Assembly: GCA_009839775.1 (NCBI GenBank)
Contig: VXOZ01000040.1
Coordinates: 1 to 5,933 of the forward strand
Direction: 5' to 3'
Origin: Chloroflexota bacterium
Lineage (GTDB): Bacteria > Chloroflexota > UBA11872 > VXOZ01
Length of the DNA: 5,933 nucleotides
Shown here: piece after piece, positions 1 to 4,985 of the stretch
Layout: the number at the start of each line of letters is the position of its first letter
Position numbering within the stretch: position 1 is the stretch's first letter
Notes under the pieces: model-generated
Told to the model about the DNA's origin: nothing
Database searches by the model: none
Seen by the model: only the letters and a program-made list of their open reading frames with translations
Made by a program: the position numbers and the translations under genes

Positions 1-1815
1 GTGCAGGGCCTGCGGCAGCGGCAGGTGAACGTGGATGAACTCGTGAGCATTGCCGTCATCGCCTCGGTGCTGCTCGGTGAGTACCTTTCCGCCGGTCTTG
101 TGGTTTTCATGATGATCTTCGGCCAGCTTCTCGAGGAGGCCACCAGCCAGCGCGCCACGGCGGCGCTGGAGCACTTGGCCGCGCTCCAGCCTGATCGTGC
201 CCATCGCCTGCAGGGCGACGAGATCAAAGAGGTCGACGCGGACGAATTACAACCCGGCGACACGGTGCTGGCGAGACCGGGCGAGCGCCTGCCGGTGGAC
301 GGCGTGGTGATTGCGGGAACTGCCGCTGTTGATGAGACGCTGGTTACCGGCGAATCCCTCCCGGTGCACAAGGAGGCCGGGCATCGCGTCTACGCGGGCA
401 CATTGAACCAAGATGGCGCGCTGACGATCCGCACCGAAGCGGTGGGTGAAGAGGCGTACGTGGGGCAGATTGGGCGGTTGTTGGACGCGCTGGAAGAAGA
501 GCGCGCGCCCATCGTACGTGTGGCCGACCGCTACGCCAAGTACTTCACGCCCGCAATTCTGCTTGTCTCCAGCGGCACCTGGCTGCTTTCCGGCAATCTC
601 AGCGCGGCGCTGGCCGTGTTGATCATCGCCTGCCCGTGTGCGCTGGTGCTGGCAACGCCCACCGCGATTGTGGCTGGCGTGGCCAATGCGGCGCGGCAGG
701 GCATTCTCATCAAGGGCGGCGCGCGCTTCGAGGCCGCCGGCGCGGTGGATACGGTCGCGGTGGATAAGACCGGCACGCTCACGCTTGGCACGCCGGTGGT
801 GCAGGGGGTCATACCGATGGACGGCGTGGCAGCCGAGAACCTGCTCACGTTGGCGGCGGCGGTGGAACGCTATTCCGAACATCCGCTTGGCAAGGCGCTC
901 GTGGCGCATGCTGCTGACTTCGTCAAAGACGCCGAGCAGTCACTTGCTTTACCGGCTGCGGAAGGCTTTCGCGCCTTTCCAGGGAGAGGCGTGGCGGCGC
1001 AGGTGGCGCAACAGCACGTCCTGGTGGGTACGCGCGACTTGATCGAGACGGAAGGCGTGACGGGCGTACCGCCGCAGGAACAAGCGCCGCAGGAAGGCAG
1101 CCTGATGCTGGTGGCGGTGGACGGACGCTTCTGGGGCTGGATTCAGTTTGCCGATACCGTGCGGCCCGGGGCGTCCCAGGCCGTCGAGCACCTCCACGCG
1201 CTGGGCATTGAACGCGTGGTAATGCTGACCGGCGACCGGCAGCAAGAAGCAAAGCGCCTGGCGGATACCGTGGGCATAGACAACTGGCACGCCCGGTTGC
1301 TGCCTCAGAATAAAGTTGAGTGGATACGTAGCGCGCGGGATGAAGGCAAACGTGTGGCCATGGCCGGCGACGGCGTGAACGATGCCCCGGCTCTGGCGGC
1401 GGCCGATCTCGGCATCGTGATGGGCGGCACGGGCACGGCGGTGGCGGCGGAAACGGCCGACATCGCCCTTATGCGCGGCGACATCGGCCAACTGCCCACG
1501 GCCATTGCCATCAGCCAAATGACCCTGCGCGGCATCAAGCAGAATCTGCTCTTTGCGCTGGTCTGGAATCTCGTCGGCATTGTACTGGCGGCCACCGGCG
1601 TGCTTGGCCCAATTGCTGCTGCGCTGGCCCACAACCTCGGCTCGGTAGCGGTGGTGGTGAACGCCGCCCGCTACGTGGCCGCGCCCAGCAAGCTGCCCCC
1701 GCACGTCCACCAAGACGGGTCACCCAGCAGCCCGACGCCGTCTCCGATCCGGTCTAGGTCAAAAGCCTTACGCCACCCATCGAGAGACTCCGGTCGTGTT
1801 TGCGGTCGCGGCTAG
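1..1815 (+). CDS. P1B-type heavy-metal-translocating P-type ATPase, 5' partial
   Basis: This inner-membrane pump uses ATP to export soft or transition metal cations. The visible 604 residues run from the third transmembrane helix to the end. In order: two helices (about residues 10-45), the actuator domain with TGES at 116-119, a helix pair with the metal-site motif CPC at 211-213, the phosphorylation site DKTGTLT (Asp255), the nucleotide domain with the P1B His-Pro pair (H294, P295) and GRG (328-330), TGD at 410-412, the hinge GDGVNDAP at 456-463, and two final helices with W522/N523 and an H544-N545-L-G-S548 stretch. The first two helices and any N-terminal metal-binding domain are missing, so the GTG at position 1 is just the window edge and not a real start. 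CPC with a His-Asn-containing last helix leaves copper versus zinc/cadmium-type substrates unresolved. A Ser/Pro/Arg-rich tail of about 45 residues follows the last helix and looks unlike the family. Confidence 0.96.
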   Translation: MQGLRQRQVNVDELVSIAVIASVLLGEYLSAGLVVFMMIFGQLLEEATSQRATAALEHLAALQPDRAHRLQGDEIKEVDADELQPGDTVLARPGERLPVDGVVIAGTAAVDETLVTGESLPVHKEAGHRVYAGTLNQDGALTIRTEAVGEEAYVGQIGRLLDALEEERAPIVRVADRYAKYFTPAILLVSSGTWLLSGNLSAALAVLIIACPCALVLATPTAIVAGVANAARQGILIKGGARFEAAGAVDTVAVDKTGTLTLGTPVVQGVIPMDGVAAENLLTLAAAVERYSEHPLGKALVAHAADFVKDAEQSLALPAAEGFRAFPGRGVAAQVAQQHVLVGTRDLIETEGVTGVPPQEQAPQEGSLMLVAVDGRFWGWIQFADTVRPGASQAVEHLHALGIERVVMLTGDRQQEAKRLADTVGIDNWHARLLPQNKVEWIRSARDEGKRVAMAGDGVNDAPALAAADLGIVMGGTGTAVAAETADIALMRGDIGQLPTAIAISQMTLRGIKQNLLFALVWNLVGIVLAATGVLGPIAAALAHNLGSVAVVVNAARYVAAPSKLPPHVHQDGSPSSPTPSPIRSRSKALRHPSRDSGRVCGRG

Positions 1816-2048
1816 CGCTCGTTCCCGACGGAGACCCTCGTATACGCCGTCATTCCGGCGGAAAGCTTGCGCCGTACTTTATGCGGGGCCGGAATCCAGG
1901 GGCGCATGTTTAGGTCGCCGCAGAATCGACGCTAAGCTGCTTTTCTTCTTACTTGGTTTTGGCGCTGAACGGCCAAGGGTATCGTAGAAGACTTCCTATA
2001 GAATTCTCCGGTGTGACAAAGTGTGAAGCGTATGGTGCCGAAGCGCAT
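1816..2048. other. Convergent intergenic gap
   Basis: The gap separates the stop codons of the ATPase (+) and the DUF4287-SRPBCC gene (-). Apart from the inverted repeat at 1848-1901 I see no gene and no convincing terminator. The short pair TTGGC (1959-1963) and GCCAA (1972-1976) is too weak to call. Confidence 0.5.
1848..1901. repeat. Degenerate ATTCC/GGAAT inverted repeat between converging genes
   Basis: Eight-base arms ATTCCGGC (1852-1859) and GCCGGAAT (1888-1895) match perfectly around a 28-base loop. The outer flanks CCGTC and CCAGG match the usual context of intergenic repeats of the form GTCATTCC...GGAATCCA. It lies just past the ATPase stop. A related, tighter copy sits at 4922-4941 in the opposite gap. 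No U-run follows, so it is not a clear terminator. Confidence 0.6.
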
Positions 2049-2669
2049 TCACTCCTCTGTTTCCGCAAGCTCCGCCAGCTTCTGCAGCACCTCCCGCCAG
2101 TGTGCCCGCATCTCCTCGCGTACCTCAGCGCTGGCGAGCTTCTCCTGATGGAACTGCAGCGCGGTCTTGTCGCCACTTGGGGTCAGGTACACCTGGAGGG
2201 TCGAGGGTGCGGAGAAGTCCGGCGGCTGCCAGGTCAGGCGCACGAGCTTCTGCGGGGTGAAGCTGCGGATCTCGCCGCGTGCGCCCTCGGCAGTTTCGTA
2301 TGCCGCGCCTTTTTCCCAGCGTAGGTCAGGGACAGTGCCGAGCCACAGCGCGCGGCCTGCCGGCTCCACAATGAGAGCCCAGGCTTCTTCCAGCGAGAGC
2401 GGCAGCGTTTTCTGCACGCCGATCTGGAACCCGGCGTTCTCCGTCCCGCCGAGCACGCGCTTGCCGCGCGCGCGTTCGTACTCCACGGTGACCATTTGGC
2501 ACCACCAGCCGCTCGCGATGTAGCCTTTATCATGGAGCATCCGCGCGACCTGCTTATGCGGCAGCGCCTCCGCCCCCTCGCTATCGAGCAGCGCGAACCA
2601 CGCGTCCCAGCCCTTGCCGGTCGCCTTTCGCACCGCGGCGTCGGATATCTTGCGTTGCGTCGCGTTCAT
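2049..2669 (-). CDS. DUF4287 domain plus SRPBCC (AHSA1-like) protein
   Basis: This 206-residue soluble protein has two parts. Residues about 5-75 match DUF4287: TGKGWDAWF (17-25), a conserved LPHKQVARML segment (36-45), a double Trp at 55-56, then QMVTVEYERARG (58-69). Residues about 80-200 form an SRPBCC/AHSA1-type helix-grip fold, recognisable from the KTLPLSLEEAWALI start, the GEIRSFTPQKLVRLTW strand pair and a long C-terminal helix beginning near residue 180. The family binds small hydrophobic ligands or acts as a chaperone-like accessory, but the ligand is unknown here. The ATG is supported by a Shine-Dalgarno AAGGGGA (2676-2682) six bases upstream. No signal peptide or membrane segment is seen. 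It stands alone: 176 bases separate its start from the next gene upstream. Confidence 0.9.
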   Translation of the reverse strand: MNATQRKISDAAVRKATGKGWDAWFALLDSEGAEALPHKQVARMLHDKGYIASGWWCQMVTVEYERARGKRVLGGTENAGFQIGVQKTLPLSLEEAWALIVEPAGRALWLGTVPDLRWEKGAAYETAEGARGEIRSFTPQKLVRLTWQPPDFSAPSTLQVYLTPSGDKTALQFHQEKLASAEVREEMRAHWREVLQKLAELAETEE

Positions 2670-2845
2670 GAACTGTCCCCTTGCACAGCTGCGTAGAGTG
2701 AGGCTATGGGGTCATACTGCGGAAAAGGAAAGCGCTACACACACGGGATTATTGAGTGCTTACCGGGCTCGGACAGTGCTGCGTACGGAGAGGCGTTCCC
2801 AATCGTTACGTCATTTACTGATTGAACTCTAGCTTCAGCCGCCGT
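2670..2845. other. Intergenic leader of the DUF4287-SRPBCC gene
   Basis: This gap should hold the promoter for the minus-strand gene ending at 2049. Apart from its ribosome binding site at 2676-2682 I could not identify a convincing -35/-10 pair, an RNA structure or a small gene. Confidence 0.4.
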
Positions 2846-3046
2846 TTATGTTGTCTCAAATTGCAGGGAAGACAGACTGGGAGCAGAGGTCCGTTTCGAG
2901 AGATGAAGCATTTCCACGCCCACTACTTCATTGGCTTCGTTGTAATCGAGAATCACGCCCGGCGAAGCTTCTTCAGACTCGACGATTGGCGAGTCGTCAA
3001 GGCGTAAATAGAGAGCGTCGGCTCGCTTGTCAACGTTTAGTTTCAT
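2846..3046 (-). CDS. DUF2283 domain protein (copy 1)
   Basis: The 66-residue protein fits DUF2283 along most of its length: a D6-x3-D10-ALYLRL start, a V-x-SEE turn, GVILDYNE (30-37), VVGVEML (41-47) and LSKR (49-52). DUF2283 proteins are small, all-beta, of unknown biochemistry, and typically lie next to DUF4258 genes. That pairing resembles a type II toxin-antitoxin arrangement in which DUF2283 would be the antitoxin side (inference). Its ATG overlaps the TGA of the DUF4258 remnant by an ATGA, and a Shine-Dalgarno GAGAGG (3053-3058) lies six bases upstream, so it can still be translated although its partner is truncated. It is the last gene of the minus-strand cluster. Confidence 0.9.
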   Translation of the reverse strand: MKLNVDKRADALYLRLDDSPIVESEEASPGVILDYNEANEVVGVEMLHLSKRTSAPSLSSLQFETT

Positions 3047-3192
3047 ACTTTGCCTCTCATGCTTCGATCAAAGAATACCGTCACAATCCGCCAGGGGGCA
3101 ACATTGGTGTTTACGGCTACACGCAGCACCCGATTACCGTACTCCGGGATGCGCTGGATGAGTGCGGATCGCGCCAAGGGTCTTCCCTTCAT
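3043..3192 (-). pseudogene. DUF4258 C-terminal remnant
   Basis: A 49-codon frame (ATG at 3190-3192, TGA at 3043-3045) encodes residues resembling the C-terminal third of DUF4258 proteins: RIPEYGNRVLRVAVN, then PWRIVTVFFDRSMRGK. The His- and Arg-rich N-terminal half usual for DUF4258 (RelE-like fold) is absent, so the gene is 5'-truncated. The frame overlaps the end of the HicB-like remnant in another phase and has no good ribosome binding site of its own. Its stop overlaps the start of DUF2283 copy 1 by ATGA, the arrangement expected of an originally intact DUF4258-DUF2283 pair. Domain assignment is from pattern memory of this short C-terminal signature. Confidence 0.65.
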
Positions 3193-3280
3193 CGAGGCGG
3201 CACAGCACCGCCTCCCGCATCATCCTCTTGAAGTGCTTCCAGTCATCGGCTTCGGCGATGATGCTGTGCCCGGCAGCGAG
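3134..3280 (-). pseudogene. HicB-like antitoxin remnant, no start codon
   Basis: Directly after the TGA of DUF2283 copy 2, and in the same frame, 48 codons read through to a TAA at 3134-3136. The first 32 residues resemble the middle of the HicB-like family: AGHSIIAEADDWKHFKRMM followed by REAVLCRLDEG. In intact relatives this is preceded by a beta-strand start of about 25 residues and followed by a short IRLHF-type end. Both are missing here: the sequence after DEG departs from the family, and no start codon precedes the homologous part. No HicA partner is nearby. I read this as a fragment captured between two DUF2283-containing cassettes. Confidence 0.6.
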
Positions 3281-3496
3281 TCATCCCGCCTTGATGCGAT
3301 GCAGGGGTAGCGCCTCGGTTTCCAGCGTGGAGAGATCCAGGCGTCGGGATGCCCGGTCGATGTCGAAGCCGACCACCTCGCCGTCGGCGTCTATATCGAC
3401 GTTCAGCCCCTCGATGATCTCGATGGTCTCCGCCCCCGGTCGCGCCTTGAACTCGACGTAGAGGCTGTCGGTCTCCGGATAGTAGTGAAGTTTCAT
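3281..3496 (-). CDS. DUF2283 domain protein (copy 2)
   Basis: The 71-residue protein carries the DUF2283 pattern: Y5-x4-D10-SLYVEF, then IIEGLNVDIDADGEVVGFDI (27-46), whose acidic turn and VVGFDI strand are the family hallmark, then a short basic and polar tail. Function is unknown. The family is small, all-beta and usually sits beside a DUF4258-type gene. The start overlaps the upstream gene's stop by ATGA, and a GAGG (3504-3507) seven bases before the ATG supports re-initiation. It is only distantly similar to copy 1 (shared start MKL, D10, L-Y at 12-13, VVG), so the two are paralogues of different origin and not a fresh duplication. Confidence 0.9.
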   Translation of the reverse strand: MKLHYYPETDSLYVEFKARPGAETIEIIEGLNVDIDADGEVVGFDIDRASRRLDLSTLETEALPLHRIKAG

Positions 3497-3747
3497 GTCT
3501 GTTCCTCTTCAGTAAAACGTCGATCGAAAAACGCGTTGTGAATAGTCTCGCCGTCCTCCAGCGTTACGACGCGCAGATAGCGTGGGGCGGTTTTACCGGG
3601 CGGGGTGACCGCTCCCCAAAAGCGCACTCGACCGTCCTGCTGCTTCTCCCTGCGGAGGGGCGAAGCCAAGACCTGAGCGCACCACGCCAGTTCGATGTAG
3701 GGACGCTTGCGGCGTACCTGTTCATCGAAGTAGCGCGTTGTCTTCAC
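3493..3747 (-). CDS. Small DUF4258-like protein partnered with DUF2283
   Basis: The 84-residue protein begins with MKTTRYFDEQV, then KRPYIELAWCAQVLASPLRRE, a glycine turn with VRFWGAV, YLRVVTLEDGETIHNAFFD and RRF. This is a conserved small family found just upstream of DUF2283 genes. The helix-then-beta layout and the LRVVTLEDG...FFDR end resemble DUF4258/RelE-type folds, so a toxin-like role is plausible but not shown. The start is GTG at 3745-3747 and only a distant AAGG precedes it. Translation probably relies on coupling with the truncated PIN gene, which it overlaps by 26 bases. Its stop overlaps the start of DUF2283 copy 2. The pair appears intact. Confidence 0.8.
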   Translation of the reverse strand: MKTTRYFDEQVRRKRPYIELAWCAQVLASPLRREKQQDGRVRFWGAVTPPGKTAPRYLRVVTLEDGETIHNAFFDRRFTEEEQT

Positions 3748-3982
3748 GATTCTGCGTTACCTTGTACTGCATTTCAATCTCTATGTTGCCATCTTGGAGC
3801 GGCTTTACAAGCGTTTCAATGACAATAATTGGGCTGCTCACGATAGCTAGTTCCCCGTCTTGCGTTTGCCGCCACATTGGCTCCAGCAGCGTGCGGTACG
3901 GCTCTACGCGTTCCACGCTATAGATGAGAACGCTGGCATCGAGATAGACCAAGCCCGCGGCAGGAAGGGCTAGCGATCCCAT
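3722..3982 (-). pseudogene. PIN-domain toxin (VapC-like), C-terminally truncated
   Basis: PIN-domain toxins are Mg2+-dependent ribonucleases with four acidic residues. Here the first beta strand VYLDASVLIYSVE (Asp15) and the second motif SPIIVIETLVKPL (Glu56) are clear. The frame ends at 86 residues, whereas family members run about 125-145, so the later helix with the third acidic residue (usually in a TPDALHLA-type motif) and the final Asp are absent. The last residues run into the start of the next gene. The ATG at 3980-3982 has an AGAAGG four bases upstream and overlaps the antitoxin stop by 13 bases, a normal antitoxin-toxin arrangement. Nuclease activity is not expected. Confidence 0.82.
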
Positions 3983-4203
3983 GACGCCTTCTCTCGCGCC
4001 AAGTATGCCCTCACCTCTTCCGCTGTTTGGAACAGGCGGTGCTCCGGACCGCTGTTGAGGATTTCCATGATGGAGCGGCCCCGCTTACCAGACTCGTACC
4101 GCACGACCACATCCACCGTCTGCCCCGCCTTCAACTCTGGGCAGACGATCTCCACCTTGCCGCCCGGCAGCGCCGTCGCCTTTTGATGGATTACCTTTTG
4201 CAC
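3970..4203 (-). CDS. Antitoxin of a PIN toxin module
   Basis: The 77-residue protein starts VQKVIHQKATALPGGKVEI, continues PELKAGQTVDVVV as a short beta-rich, SpoVT/AbrB-like-looking N-terminal half, then has the typical toxin-wrapping C-terminal part SIMEILNSGPEHRLFQTAEEV and EKASWDR. This C-terminal signature accompanies many PIN toxins, which the antitoxin would bind and also repress transcriptionally. The frame is open up to an ATG at 4266, but I chose the GTG at 4201-4203. A perfect GAGGAGG (4211-4217) lies seven bases before it, and the family-like sequence begins there, while the longer version adds 21 Arg/Lys/Gly-rich residues. It overlaps the PIN start by 13 bases. Confidence 0.82.
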   Translation of the reverse strand: MQKVIHQKATALPGGKVEIVCPELKAGQTVDVVVRYESGKRGRSIMEILNSGPEHRLFQTAEEVRAYLAREKASWDR

Positions 4204-4210
4204 TTTGGCG

Positions 4211-4217
4211 CCTCCTC
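4211..4217 (-). promoter_or_regulatory. Strong Shine-Dalgarno deciding the antitoxin start
   Basis: The minus strand reads GAGGAGG, followed by seven bases and then GTG (4203-4201). It argues against the longer ATG start at 4266. An antitoxin translated more strongly than its toxin is the expected arrangement in type II modules. Confidence 0.75.
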
Positions 4218-4273
4218 GCTTGCTGCGCTTCAGCATACCTCTCGCAGCCCTGAGTACACCGCGCACCCTTCAC

Positions 4274-4285
4274 GCCCCATGGGGC
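4274..4285. repeat. 12-bp perfect palindrome upstream of the antitoxin
   Basis: GCCCCATGGGGC is self-complementary and sits about 70 bases upstream of the chosen antitoxin start, inside the 205-base gap before the cluster. Position and symmetry would suit an operator for toxin-antitoxin autoregulation, but short GC-rich palindromes also arise by chance in such DNA. Confidence 0.3.
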
Positions 4286-4382
4286 ACTAAGGGTCGGAAT
4301 TCATGATGCAAACTTCGGTCTTTGCCATGGCTACATGCCTCTCAGTGCTTGCTACCGTAGAACGCCGCCATGATGCTTAACA

Positions 4383-4432
4383 TTCTACCTCTGCCCCAGT
4401 TGCGCTTTCTACCTCTGCCCTAGTTGCGCTTT
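4383..4432. repeat. 24-bp tandem duplication across a stop codon
   Basis: Two 24-base units (4383-4406 and 4407-4430, plus two further matching bases) differ at one position only (C4397 versus T4421). On the minus strand each unit encodes the end of the SnoaL-like gene, KAQLGQR plus its TAG. The second copy therefore lies in frame just after the first stop and repeats the last seven codons and the stop. Confidence 0.9.
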
Positions 4433-4801
4433 GAATTGGGCGGTGTCGTAGTATTCGCGCCATTCTGTGATCTTGCCGTTGTGGCAGGTGATGAAGACGC
4501 TGGCGGGGAGGCGGGCGGTGTTGCCGGTGAGGCGGTGGCGGCAGGAGAATTCCCACTCGCAGGCGGCGGTGTTGTCCTGGGCGACGAGCGTGCGCACGGT
4601 GAGGCGGATCTGGGCGAAGGCGCTGAAGAAGGACGTAAGCGACTGGCGGATGGCGGGGATGCCGCTGAGCGTCTGGCCGGAGGCGCTGGTGAGGACGGCA
4701 TCCGGGGCGAAGTCGTGGAGGATGGCGTCGATGTCGGCGGCGTTCCAGGCGGCGGTCTGGTGCTCCAGGATGGCGGCGGGTGTGCGCGGGTTCGTAAGCA
4801 T
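4409..4801 (-). CDS. SnoaL-like / NTF2-like superfamily protein
   Basis: The 130-residue cytosolic protein has a cone-shaped NTF2-like fold: helical start (AAILEHQTAAWNAADIDAIL, 9-28), FAPDAVLTS strand (31-39), a PAIRQSLTSFFSAF helix (49-62), strands with ACEWEFSCRH (80-89) and PASVFITCHNGKITEWREYYD (99-119), and the QFKAQLG end typical of SnoaL-like proteins. Members are small-molecule cyclases, isomerases or binding proteins. The substrate cannot be told here. Its length is usual for the family. The ATG at 4799-4801 has only an AAAGGA eleven bases upstream, so initiation may be modest. No partner is evident: 184 bases separate it from the prenyltransferase upstream and 205 from the antitoxin downstream. 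Confidence 0.88.
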   Translation of the reverse strand: MLTNPRTPAAILEHQTAAWNAADIDAILHDFAPDAVLTSASGQTLSGIPAIRQSLTSFFSAFAQIRLTVRTLVAQDNTAACEWEFSCRHRLTGNTARLPASVFITCHNGKITEWREYYDTAQFKAQLGQR

Positions 4802-4864
4802 AGGTAGATGAGTCCTTTGGAGATACCAGGTCTTTCTTCTTTGCTTCTGCTGCGAACAAATCCT

Positions 4865-4883
4865 GCGGGGGACAAGCCCCCGC
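4865..4883. repeat. GC-rich hairpin repeat
   Basis: Arms GCGGGGG (4865-4871) and CCCCCGC (4877-4883) enclose the loop ACAAG, and GCTACGG follows. Elements of this form, with GACAAGCCCCCGC and a nearby CTACGG, recur between genes in many environmental bacterial genomes. No T-run follows on either strand, so it is more likely a dispersed repeat than a terminator. Confidence 0.6.
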
Positions 4884-4921
4884 GCTACGGCAGCCCGCTC
4901 GCACGGTGACGTTCAAGATGG

Positions 4922-4941
4922 ATTCCCGCGTGCGCGGGAAT
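4922..4941. repeat. dRS3-like palindromic repeat
   Basis: Nine-base arms ATTCCCGCG (4922-4930) and CGCGGGAAT (4933-4941) flank a TG loop, and GACGG follows. The 20-base element fits the form ATTCCC-N8-GGGAAT known as dRS3 in Neisseria, and similar elements are common between genes of other bacteria. Here it is in the gap downstream of the prenyltransferase and upstream of the SnoaL-like gene. It could act as a hairpin or as an insertion target for other elements. A diverged relative lies at 1848-1901. Confidence 0.75.
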
Positions 4942-4985
4942 GACGGCTCCTCACAAGCGGCCTCGGCAGATGCGCAGAGTGGGAT

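Noticed and set aside
247..909. Long minus-strand open frame (220 codons) inside the ATPase gene
   Set aside because: It is antisense to an unmistakable P-type ATPase. The translation is Arg/His/Gln-rich without any known fold, as expected of a shadow in high-GC DNA.
949..1713. Long minus-strand open frame (254 codons) over the second half of the ATPase
   Set aside because: It lies opposite the conserved phosphorylation and hinge motifs and has a low-complexity translation. High GC makes stop codons rare.
1959..1976. Possible terminator hairpin TTGGC/GCCAA between the converging genes
   Set aside because: The arms are five bases with an eight-base loop and no T-run, which is too weak to call.
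3043..3310. Plus-strand frames across the remnant region
   Set aside because: They lie opposite recognisable minus-strand domain fragments and show no family features.
4233..4238. TATGCT as a -10 box for the antitoxin cluster (minus strand)
   Set aside because: There is no acceptable -35 at normal spacing. It is kept only as a hint in the start-site argument.
4424..4807. Plus-strand frame rich in Gly/Ala/Glu/Val
   Set aside because: It mirrors the SnoaL-like gene on the other strand, and the composition is that of an antisense shadow.
4377..4916. Minus-strand frame of 179 codons ending in a repeated SATxAEVE motif
   Set aside because: The repeat is only the 24-base DNA duplication read in another phase. 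The Pro/Arg/His-rich body is an overlap of the SnoaL-like gene.
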